Below, piece by piece: positions 6,999 through 13,249 of a DNA stretch of 14,019 bases. Numbering within the stretch: the stretch's first letter is position 1; every line of letters begins with the position of its first letter. The notes beneath the pieces are model-generated. The model did no database searches. It was not told where the DNA came from and saw nothing but the letters and a program-made list of their open reading frames with translations. Source of the DNA: Gammaproteobacteria bacterium (GTDB taxonomy: Bacteria > Pseudomonadota > Gammaproteobacteria > Steroidobacterales > Steroidobacteraceae); contig JAURMS010000016.1 of assembly GCA_030830595.1 (NCBI GenBank), positions 1 through 14,019 on the forward strand. The letters are read 5' to 3'. A program made the position numbers and the translations under genes.

Positions 6999-8164
6999 GC
7001 CGGGAAGCGCTCGACCAACTGACGCGCGATGATGATGCGCTGCATCTCGTTGGTGCCCTCACCGATGCACATGAGGGGTGCATCGCGGTAATAGCGCTCC
7101 ACGTCGAAGTCGACCGAGTAACTGTAGCCACCGAAGACCCGCATGGCCTCCAGGCTGTTGGCCACGGCGGCTTCCGAGGCAAACAGTTTGGCCATGCCGG
7201 CCTCCAGGTCGCAGCGCATCCCGGTGTCGTATTTGCGTGCGGCCTGCTCGACCAGCAGGCGCGCCGCTTCCACCCGCGTCGCCATGTCAGCGAGCTTCAG
7301 CTGGATGGCCTGGTGGTGGGCGATGGGCTTGCCGAAGGTCCGCCGCTGCTGCGCATAGCGCAGGGCATCATCTAGGGCGCCCTTGGCCAGGCCGACGCCG
7401 CGCGCCGCGACGTTGATGCGTCCCAGCTCCAGTCCGCCGACGGCGTGCTGGAAGCCCCGTCCCTCCATGCCGCCCACCAGACGGGTGGCAGGCACGCGGA
7501 AGTCCTCGAACACGAGTTCGGCACTGTCGATCGAGCGATAGCCCAGCTTCTTGAGCTTGCGTCCCACCGTGAAGCCCTCACCCTTTTCGCAGATGAACAG
7601 GCTCATGCCGCGATGGCGTGGCTCTGCTTCCGGATCGGTCTTGACCAGCACCGCAAAGCAGGTGCCGTAGACGCCGTTGGTGATCCAGGTCTTGGTGCCG
7701 CGCAGGAGGTAGTGCTCCCCGTCCCGTCGGGCGGTGCTGCGGATCCCCTGCAGGTCGGTGCCCGCATCCGGCTCGGTCAGGCCGATGCCGCCACGCAGCT
7801 CGCCGGTCGCGAAGCGGGGCAACCACTCCGCGCGCTGTTCGGGCGTGCCGTTGCGTTCCACTGCCTGGGCCATGATGAGGTGCGAGTTGAAGATCCCGGT
7901 GGGGGCCATCCACACGGAGGAGATCCGGGTGACGAGGCTCGCATAGCAGCTCGCGGATAGCCCCAGGCCACCGTAGTCCTGGGAAATGGTGGCGCCGAAC
8001 AGGCCGAGCTCCTTCATCTGCTCGACCAACTCGAAGGGATACTCATCCGCCTGGTCGAACTTGCGGGCGATGGGTCGCACCTCGCGCTCGACCCAGCGGT
8101 CGATGGCCTCGAGGATCTGGGCCTCTTCGTCGGCGGAAGCCCGCCCCGGGTGTGGTTGCTCCAT
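6995..8164 (-). CDS. Acyl-CoA dehydrogenase
   Basis: This 389-residue FAD enzyme oxidises an acyl-CoA to the 2,3-enoyl-CoA and passes electrons to ETF. The N-terminal helical domain is followed by the flavin signature GLTEPDAGTD and TKTWITNG, the middle beta-domain, and a C-terminal helical domain with QRRTFGKPIAHHQAIQ and GGYSYSVDFDVERYYRDA. The catalytic base is probably Glu369 in GEGTNEMQR, the C-terminal position used by short- and medium-chain and glutaryl-type enzymes. The length is normal. I start it at ATG 8164, preceded by GAGGA seven bases upstream and 10 bases after the maoC-like stop; the longer upstream frame overlaps that gene and lacks family similarity. It ends in a 4-base overlap with the CoA-transferase. 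Context suggests a short branched or dicarboxylyl-CoA substrate, which is inference. Confidence 0.95.
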   Translation of the reverse strand: MEQPHPGRASADEEAQILEAIDRWVEREVRPIARKFDQADEYPFELVEQMKELGLFGATISQDYGGLGLSASCYASLVTRISSVWMAPTGIFNSHLIMAQAVERNGTPEQRAEWLPRFATGELRGGIGLTEPDAGTDLQGIRSTARRDGEHYLLRGTKTWITNGVYGTCFAVLVKTDPEAEPRHRGMSLFICEKGEGFTVGRKLKKLGYRSIDSAELVFEDFRVPATRLVGGMEGRGFQHAVGGLELGRINVAARGVGLAKGALDDALRYAQQRRTFGKPIAHHQAIQLKLADMATRVEAARLLVEQAARKYDTGMRCDLEAGMAKLFASEAAVANSLEAMRVFGGYSYSVDFDVERYYRDAPLMCIGEGTNEMQRIIIARQLVERFPA

Positions 8165-8174
8165 CCTCGTATCC

Positions 8175-8693
8175 TCAGTAGTTGGCTTTGTCGTCAACAC
8201 CATGGCCGCGCTTCGGGACCAGGATGCTGCGGTCGAAGACGCACACGATGTCACCGTGCTGGTTGCGGCCCGTGGTGCGCACCGTGACGATGCCCGCCGT
8301 GGGTCGGCTCTTGGACTCGCGCTTGTCGAGTACCTCCGACTCCCCATACAGCGTATCGCCGGGGAACAGCGGGTGTGGCAGGCGGATGTCCTTCCAACCG
8401 AGGTTGGCAATGGCCTTCTGGCTGACGTCGGTCACGCTCATGCCAACCAGCACCGCTACCGTCAGGGGGCTCGCGACCAGCGGTCGCCCGAACTCGCTTG
8501 CCTTGGCGTACTCCACGTCGAAGTGCAGCGGGTGCGTATTCATGGTGAGCAGGGTGAACCAGGTGTTGTCCGTCTCCGTGATGGTCCTGCCGGGTCGATG
8601 CTCATAGACATCGCCGGCCTGGAAGTCCTCGAAGTAGCGGCCAAAGGATTCGCGGTAGCGCTGGGTGCCGATCGGTGTGGGGACGTGAACCAT
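8175..8693 (-). CDS. MaoC-like acyl-CoA hydratase
   Basis: First gene of the - strand operon, 172 residues, a single hot-dog fold predicted to add water across an enoyl-CoA. Family features are FGRYFEDFQAGDVYEH near the N-terminus, then TMNTHPLHFDVEYAKASEFGRP, NLGWKDIRLPHPLFPGDTLY and SEVLDKRESKSRP. The classic hydratase-2 motif is D-x-N-P-x-H. Here the equivalent is N52-T-H-P-L-H57, so the Asp of the catalytic dyad is Asn and only His57 is kept. From memory, the MNTxPLH form recurs in MaoC proteins encoded beside CitE-like lyases and acyl-CoA dehydrogenases (as in the Rv2498c-Rv2500c region of M. tuberculosis), so it is probably a subfamily trait rather than decay. I chose ATG 8693; AAGGAG lies 11 bases upstream and the longer frame would run through the divergent promoter region. 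Confidence 0.9.
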   Translation of the reverse strand: MVHVPTPIGTQRYRESFGRYFEDFQAGDVYEHRPGRTITETDNTWFTLLTMNTHPLHFDVEYAKASEFGRPLVASPLTVAVLVGMSVTDVSQKAIANLGWKDIRLPHPLFPGDTLYGESEVLDKRESKSRPTAGIVTVRTTGRNQHGDIVCVFDRSILVPKRGHGVDDKANY

Positions 8694-8704
8694 CTCTCTA
8701 CAAA

Positions 8705-8710
8705 CTCCTT
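8705..8710 (-). promoter_or_regulatory. Ribosome binding site of the maoC-like gene
   Basis: On the - strand this reads AAGGAG, 11 bases before ATG 8693, a rather long spacing. It supports starting the hydratase at 8693 instead of at upstream in-frame codons that lie beyond the operator. Confidence 0.45.
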
Positions 8711-8738
8711 GGAGTCGCGGGCTGGGGTGCCTTATAGT
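8709..8738 (+). promoter_or_regulatory. Candidate promoter for the GntR gene
   Basis: A -35-like TTGGAG (8709-8714) lies 18 bases before a -10-like TATAGT (8733-8738). Transcription would begin near 8745, inside the palindrome at 8744-8755 and about 28 bases before the TTG start at 8773. The -10 matches consensus at five of six bases; the -35 is weak. Confidence 0.4.
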
Positions 8739-8760
8739 GAAGATTGTCCGGACAAATGAA
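8731..8760 (-). promoter_or_regulatory. Candidate promoter for the maoC-like operon
   Basis: On the - strand, TTCATT (from 8760 to 8755) and TATAAG (from 8736 to 8731) form a -35/-10 pair with an 18-base spacer that contains the palindrome. Its -10 overlaps the divergent GntR -10 on the opposite strand. A start near 8724 would leave a leader of about 30 bases containing the AAGGAG site. Confidence 0.4.
8744..8755. promoter_or_regulatory. Probable GntR operator (perfect 12-bp palindrome)
   Basis: TTGTCCGGACAA is perfectly self-complementary and lies between the divergent maoC-like and GntR genes. GntR-family operators commonly have the TTGTnnnnACAA form. The site covers the predicted GntR transcription start and lies in the -35/-10 spacer of the divergent promoter, so one bound dimer could repress both arms. 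I saw no second copy in the window. Confidence 0.65.
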
Positions 8761-8761
8761 C

Positions 8762-8768
8762 AGGAAGG
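8762..8768 (+). promoter_or_regulatory. Ribosome binding site deciding the GntR start
   Basis: AGGAAGG lies four bases before an in-frame TTG at 8773. The upstream in-frame GTG at 8737 has no comparable site and would place the palindrome inside the coding sequence. Confidence 0.5.
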
Positions 8769-8772
8769 CAAG

Positions 8773-9540
8773 TTGACTGCAACCAGCCCCCGTACCCGTT
8801 ACCAGGCACTCGCCGAATCGCTGCTGGAGGACATCCGCGGCGGTCGCCTGCCGGTGGGTGCACGCGTGCCGGGCGAGCTCGAGTTGGCGGGTCGGTTCGG
8901 CGTCAGCCGACATACGGTGCGCGAGGCGCTGCGCCGCCTGGAGTCGCTGGGGTTGATCGGCAGGCGTCCCGGCCGTGGCACGCTGGTGCTCAACGGCCGG
9001 CCGCAGGCGTCCTATGTGCAGGCCGTGACCCAGCCCGAGGACCTGCTGCAGTATCCCGCCGGGAGTCGCCTGAGGGTGCGCGATACGGCGGAGGTAACAG
9101 TGGGGCGCACCCTCGCTCGCCAGTTCGGTTGCCGGGCCGGCGAGCGCTGGCTCAAGCTGGCCTGCCTGAGAGACTTCGCTGACGACCAGCCCCCCGTGTG
9201 CTGGACCGACCTGTACCTCAGGCCGGCGCACCGCGATGTGGTGGCTGCGGTCGGCCGCCGGCCGGGGCTGGTGCACGAACTCATCGAAGCGCAGCATGGC
9301 CTTCGCACCGAGCGGGTCGAGGTGGACGTTCGCGCCGGGCAGTTGTCGGCGACGGTCTGCACGGCGCTGCAGGCCGAGGCGGGCAGCCCCAGCATGAACG
9401 TGGTGCGGCGCTACCTCGATGCCGAAGGGGCCTTGATCTTCGTCAGCCTCTCGGAGCATCCGGGCGATCGATTCACGTACTCGCTGACCCTCGAGCGGGG
9501 CTGGCAGTCCGGCTCCGGGCTGGTTTGGGGCGGTAAATGA
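8773..9540 (+). CDS. GntR-family transcriptional regulator, UTRA (HutC) subfamily
   Basis: Predicted ligand-responsive DNA-binding repressor of 255 residues from TTG 8773 (267 from GTG 8737). The winged helix is N-terminal, from RYQALAESLLEDI through VPGELELAGRFG and VSRHTVREALRRLES to GLIGRRPGRGT. A C-terminal UTRA-type effector domain follows, with FADDQPPVCWTDLYL, SATVCTALQAEAGSP and the closing RFTYSLTLERG. This arrangement is HutC-like rather than FadR/FCD. The TTG start is preferred because AGGAAGG precedes it and the operator-like palindrome then falls upstream of the gene. It is transcribed divergently from the hydratase-dehydrogenase-CoA-transferase operon and its stop overlaps the CitE-like gene by 4 bases (ATGA). 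It therefore probably controls both arms and itself. Its effector is likely a pathway acid or CoA ester, which is inference. Confidence 0.93.
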   Translation: MTATSPRTRYQALAESLLEDIRGGRLPVGARVPGELELAGRFGVSRHTVREALRRLESLGLIGRRPGRGTLVLNGRPQASYVQAVTQPEDLLQYPAGSRLRVRDTAEVTVGRTLARQFGCRAGERWLKLACLRDFADDQPPVCWTDLYLRPAHRDVVAAVGRRPGLVHELIEAQHGLRTERVEVDVRAGQLSATVCTALQAEAGSPSMNVVRRYLDAEGALIFVSLSEHPGDRFTYSLTLERGWQSGSGLVWGGK

Positions 9541-10400
9541 GCGGAGGACCATTGAGAAGCCTGCTGTTCGTGCCGGGTCACCAGGGTACCCGGGTGGATA
9601 AGGCCCTGGCCTGCGGGGCCGATGCGGTCATCGTCGACCTGGAGGATGCGGTGCCGGCCGAGGCCAAGTCGACGGCGCGGGCCAACGCCGCAGCCGCACG
9701 GGGCCGGGGCCAGGTATTCGTGCGCATCAATGGCGTTCAGGGCGACCTGTGGCGTGACGACCTTGCAGCAGTGGTGGGGCCGGGTCTCGCCGGAATCGTG
9801 CTGCCGAAGGCGGAATCCCAGGCCGAGGTCATGGAAGTGGCCGAGAGGGTGGGCAGCCTCGCGAGGTCCGCTGGCCTGAATGACGCGGCCATCGAGGTCC
9901 TGCCCCTGATCGAGTCCGCTGCCGGCGTCGAGGCACTGCCTGCGATTGCGCGATCATCGGCGCTTGTGCGCAGGCTGTCCTTCGGGGTGGCTGACTATTC
10001 GCTCGACCTGGGGCTCTTGCCGGTAGATGACGAGTCGCCGCTCGCCTATATCCGTTCGCGGCTGACCCACGTCTCGCGGGCTGCGGGGCTGGCGCCGCCC
10101 ATCGACAGCGTGGTGGTCGAGGTCCGCGACGCTGCGCGCTTCCTGGCCTCGGCTCGGCGGGCGCGCGCCTTCGGCATGGTCGGCAAGCTGTGCCTGCACC
10201 CGGACCAGGTCGGCCTCGCTCATGAGGTGTTCACGCCGAGCGAGGCAGAGCTGCGCTGGGCGCGTGCCATCCTGGGTGCGTGGCAAGAGGCCACGGCCAG
10301 GGGCGAATCGGCGACCACCTGCGCAGGAGAGTTCGTAGACGGACCGGTGGCTGCACGGGCGAGACGCTTGCTCGGCAGCGATAGCGATTATGTAGAGTGA
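9537..10400 (+). CDS. CitE-like HpcH/HpaI-family acyl-CoA lyase
   Basis: This 287-residue TIM-barrel enzyme of the CitE-like branch is predicted to cleave a beta-hydroxyacyl-CoA (citramalyl-CoA, malyl-CoA or HMG-CoA type) to acetyl-CoA or propionyl-CoA plus an oxo-acid, with Mg. Supporting sequence: RSLLFVPGHQ (7-16), DAVIVDLEDAV (29-39), Arg63 in FVRING, Glu126 in LPLIES and Asp153 in GVADYSLDLG as metal ligands, GKLCLHPDQV (216-225), and the C-terminal lid GEFVDGPV with Asp268, the position of the catalytic lid Asp in related lyases. It is not part of a citrate lyase complex, since no citF or citD is present. The ATG at 9537 overlaps the regulator stop. A TTG at 9552, four bases after GGAGG, would give the typical MRSLLFVPG start, 5 residues shorter. 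Its presence in the regulator transcript ties it to the divergent CoA operon. Confidence 0.92.
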   Translation: MSGGPLRSLLFVPGHQGTRVDKALACGADAVIVDLEDAVPAEAKSTARANAAAARGRGQVFVRINGVQGDLWRDDLAAVVGPGLAGIVLPKAESQAEVMEVAERVGSLARSAGLNDAAIEVLPLIESAAGVEALPAIARSSALVRRLSFGVADYSLDLGLLPVDDESPLAYIRSRLTHVSRAAGLAPPIDSVVVEVRDAARFLASARRARAFGMVGKLCLHPDQVGLAHEVFTPSEAELRWARAILGAWQEATARGESATTCAGEFVDGPVAARARRLLGSDSDYVE

Positions 10401-10404
10401 GAAC

Positions 10405-10435
10405 TTCACAGTCGCGCCCAGCGATGTCCTAAAAT
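10405..10435 (+). promoter_or_regulatory. Candidate cysD promoter
   Basis: TTCACA (10405-10410, five of six consensus bases) and TAAAAT (10430-10435, five of six) are separated by 19 bases in the 41-base gap before cysD. A start about 7 bases after the -10 would fall on or next to the ATG at 10442, implying a leaderless or near-leaderless mRNA. The long spacer lowers confidence. Confidence 0.35.
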
Positions 10436-10441
10436 GAGGGA

Positions 10442-11344
10442 ATGAAAGGACTGACCCACCTCCAGCGGCTGGAGGCCGAAAGCATCCACATCATGCGTGA
10501 GGTTGTGGCCGAGTGCGACAACCCCGTCATGCTCTACTCGATCGGCAAGGACAGCGCCGCGATGCTCCATGTCGCGATGAAGGCCTTTCACCCATCGAAG
10601 CTGCCGTTCCCCCTGCTGCACGTCGATACCACCTGGAAATTCCGGGACATGATTGCCTTCCGCGACCGCATCGCCGACCAGTTCGGCTTGCGCCTCCTCG
10701 TGCATACCAACCAGGAAGGGCTGGCCCAGGGCATCAATCCGTTCTCCCACGGTTCCGCGGTGCACACCGACGTCATGAAGACCCAGGCCTTGAAGCAGGC
10801 CCTGGATCATTACAAGTTCGATGCCGCGTTCGGAGGCGCAAGGCGCGACGAGGAGAAGTCCCGTGCCAAGGAACGGGTGTTCTCCTTCCGTTCTGCCCAG
10901 CATCGCTGGGATCCGAAGCGTCAGCGTCCGGAATTGTGGAACCTCTACAACTCCCGCAAGGCCAAGGGAGAAAGCCTGCGTGTCTTCCCCATGTCCAACT
11001 GGACCGAGTTGGATATCTGGCAATACATCCACCTGGAGAAGATCCCGATCGTGCCCCTGTACTTTGCCGCCGAGCGGCCGGTGGTTGACCGGGACGGGAC
11101 CCTGATCATGGTCGACGATGACAGGATGCCGCTCCGTGATGGGGAACGGCCCATGATGAAGAAGGTACGTTTCCGGACCCTCGGCTGTTATCCGCTGACG
11201 GGAGCCATCGAGAGCGAAGCTGCCACGCTGACGGACATCATCCAGGAGATGCTGCTGACGACCACCTCCGAGCGCCAGGGGCGGGTGATCGACCACGACT
11301 CGGCTGCCTCAATGGAGAAGAAGAAGCAGGAAGGGTACTTCTGA
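10442..11344 (+). CDS. cysD: Sulfate adenylyltransferase subunit 2 (CysD)
   Basis: This 300-residue catalytic subunit of ATP sulfurylase makes APS from ATP and sulfate in the cytoplasm, the first step of assimilatory sulfate activation. It aligns along its whole length with E. coli CysD (302 residues) as I remember it. LEAESIHIMREV is at the N-terminus, the PP-loop SIGKDS at 33-38, then INPFSHGSAVHTD, AAFGGARRDEEKSRAKERV, HRWDPKRQRPELW and FRTLGCYPLTGA; the C-terminus is MEKKKQEGYF. The ATG at 10442 fits the family start, but GAGGG (10436-10440) is only one base upstream, too close for a normal ribosome site. The stop overlaps the cysNC start by one base (TGATG), giving tight coupling of the two subunits. 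No CysB site, cysH or cysIJ genes are visible nearby. Confidence 0.97.
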   Translation: MKGLTHLQRLEAESIHIMREVVAECDNPVMLYSIGKDSAAMLHVAMKAFHPSKLPFPLLHVDTTWKFRDMIAFRDRIADQFGLRLLVHTNQEGLAQGINPFSHGSAVHTDVMKTQALKQALDHYKFDAAFGGARRDEEKSRAKERVFSFRSAQHRWDPKRQRPELWNLYNSRKAKGESLRVFPMSNWTELDIWQYIHLEKIPIVPLYFAAERPVVDRDGTLIMVDDDRMPLRDGERPMMKKVRFRTLGCYPLTGAIESEAATLTDIIQEMLLTTTSERQGRVIDHDSAASMEKKKQEGYF

Positions 11345-13248
11345 TGGCCCACAAGTCCGACCTCATCGCCGAGGACATCGAGGCTTATCTCGAGGCCCAC
11401 CAGCACAAGGACCTGCTGCGCTTCATCACCTGTGGCAGCGTAGACGACGGCAAGAGCACCCTGATCGGGCGCCTGCTCTACGAGTCCAAGCTGATCTTCG
11501 AGGACCAGCTGGCAGCGCTCGAGTCCGACTCGAAGAAGGTTGGCACGCAGGGAGGTGACATCGATTTCGCGCTGCTGGTCGACGGCTTGGCTGCCGAGCG
11601 GGAGCAGGGCATCACGATCGACGTCGCCTACCGGTTCTTCTCTACCGACCGGCGCAAGTTCATCGTGGCCGATACACCGGGCCACGAGCAGTACACGCGC
11701 AACATGGCCACCGGTGCCTCCACCGCCGACCTCGCCGTCATCCTGGTCGATGCGCGCAAGGGCATCCTGCAGCAGACCCGGCGTCACAGTTATATCGTCT
11801 CGCTGCTCGGCATCCGTAACGTGGTGCTGGCCGTGAATAAGATGGACGCCGTCGACTACGCCCAGGGCGTGTTCGATGGCATCGTCGAGCAGTACCGGGA
11901 ATTCGCCGACATGCTGGGACTGGAAGACGTGTATCCCATCCCCATGTCGGCCCTGCGCGGCGACAACGTGGTGGAGCGCAGCGAGCGCATGCGCTGGTAC
12001 GGCGGTGCCACGTTGATGCAGCACCTTGAATCCGTGCAGGTCGAGCGCGACCTTGCGGGACGGCCGTTCAGGCTGCCCGTGCAATGGGTCAACCGTCCCG
12101 ACCAGGACTTCCGCGGTTTTGCCGGCACCATCGCCTCGGGGCGCGTACGCCAGGGGGATGCCGTTCGCGTGCTGCCCTCTGGACGTCAGAGCACCGTAGC
12201 GAGGATCGTCACCCTCGACGGCGATCTCGAGGAGGCCGTTGCAGGCCAGTCGGTCACGCTGACGCTTGCTGATGAGATCGATATCAGCCGCGGTGACGTG
12301 CTGGCAGCAGCCGACGCACCGCCTGCGGTGGCCGACCAGTTCCAGGTCAGCCTGGTCTGGATGCACGAGGAGCCGATGCTCCCGGGCCGTCCCTACCTGA
12401 TGAAGATCGGGCCCCGCACGGTCACGGCCAGCATCACGGACATCCGCCACCGGGTGAACGTCAATACACTCGAGCAGATGGCGGCCCGCCAGCTTGACCT
12501 CAACGAGATCGGGTTGTGCAACCTCGGCACAGACCGGGCCGTAGCCTTCGATGCCTACGAGGACAACCGCGAGACCGGCGCCTTCATCCTGGTCGATAGG
12601 ATCAGCAACGACACGGTGGGTGCCGGGATGATCCAGTACGCGCTGCGTCGGGCCGATAACGTCCACTGGCAGGCCCTGGACGTCGACAAACGCGCCCGCT
12701 CAGCCAGCAAGGGCCAGAAGGCCTGCGTCCTGTGGTTCACCGGCTTGTCCGGTGCCGGGAAGTCGACCATCGCCAACCTGGTGGAAAAGCAGCTGTTGGC
12801 GCTGGGTCGCCATACCTACCTGCTGGATGGCGACAACGTGCGACACGGCCTGAACAAGGACCTCGGCTTTACCGAGGCAGACCGGGTGGAGAACATCCGC
12901 AGGGTCGCAGAAGTATCGCGGCTCATGGTCGATGCCGGGCTGATCGTCATGGTTTCGTTCATCTCGCCATTCCGGGCCGAGCGGCGCCTGGCCCGGGAAC
13001 TGCTGGAGGAGGGGGAATTCCTCGAGGTGTACGTCAGTACCCCGCTGGTCGAGGCGGAGAAGCGTGATCCCAAGGGGCTCTATCGCAAGGCCCGAGAGGG
13101 CAAGATCCGGAATTTCACCGGCATCGACTCGCCCTACGAGCCGCCCGAAAATCCCGAGTTGGTGGTCGATACCAGCGTGGTCAGCGCCGAGGAGGGGGCC
13201 CGTCAGGTCATTGACATGCTCCGCACCCGGGGCCGCCTGCAGAGCTGA
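11344..13248 (+). CDS. cysNC: Bifunctional sulfate adenylyltransferase subunit 1 / APS kinase (CysN-CysC fusion)
   Basis: This 634-residue fusion couples GTP-driven APS synthesis (with CysD) to APS phosphorylation, yielding PAPS. The CysN part (about 1-445) is an EF-Tu-like GTPase: GSVDDGKST (31-39), DTPGHEQYTRN (110-120) and NKMD (165-168), followed by beta-barrel domains with GRPFRLPVQWVNRP. The CysC part (about 450-634) has the P-loop GLSGAGKST (467-475), DGDNVRHGLNKDLGF from 495, ISPFRAER around the conserved Ser541, and GLYRKAR and NFTGIDSPYE near the end. Both halves keep their nucleotide-binding motifs, so both are probably active. AGGAAGGG near the cysD end serves as ribosome site. 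In E. coli cysN and cysC are separate genes; the fused form is common in other proteobacteria. The stop lies one base from the end of a convergent permease gene. Confidence 0.97.
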   Translation: MAHKSDLIAEDIEAYLEAHQHKDLLRFITCGSVDDGKSTLIGRLLYESKLIFEDQLAALESDSKKVGTQGGDIDFALLVDGLAAEREQGITIDVAYRFFSTDRRKFIVADTPGHEQYTRNMATGASTADLAVILVDARKGILQQTRRHSYIVSLLGIRNVVLAVNKMDAVDYAQGVFDGIVEQYREFADMLGLEDVYPIPMSALRGDNVVERSERMRWYGGATLMQHLESVQVERDLAGRPFRLPVQWVNRPDQDFRGFAGTIASGRVRQGDAVRVLPSGRQSTVARIVTLDGDLEEAVAGQSVTLTLADEIDISRGDVLAAADAPPAVADQFQVSLVWMHEEPMLPGRPYLMKIGPRTVTASITDIRHRVNVNTLEQMAARQLDLNEIGLCNLGTDRAVAFDAYEDNRETGAFILVDRISNDTVGAGMIQYALRRADNVHWQALDVDKRARSASKGQKACVLWFTGLSGAGKSTIANLVEKQLLALGRHTYLLDGDNVRHGLNKDLGFTEADRVENIRRVAEVSRLMVDAGLIVMVSFISPFRAERRLARELLEEGEFLEVYVSTPLVEAEKRDPKGLYRKAREGKIRNFTGIDSPYEPPENPELVVDTSVVSAEEGARQVIDMLRTRGRLQS

Positions 13249-13249
13249 A

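Noticed and set aside
8165..8410. N-terminal extension of the acyl-CoA dehydrogenase to 8410
   Set aside because: It overlaps the maoC-like gene in another frame, is Ser/Arg/Ala rich without family similarity, and ATG 8164 has a suitable ribosome site.
8704..8715. ACTCC-TT-GGAGT inverted repeat as a second regulator site
   Set aside because: Only 5-bp arms, it coincides with the AAGGAG ribosome site of the maoC-like gene, and it is unlike the TTGT/ACAA operator.
8698..9552. 284-codon open frame antisense to the GntR gene
   Set aside because: The winged-helix and UTRA features on the + strand are clear; the antisense product is Arg/Pro/Ala/Gln rich and unrecognisable.
11188..12666. 492-codon open frame antisense to cysNC
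   Set aside because: CysN motifs on the + strand are unambiguous; the antisense frame shows no recognisable domain.
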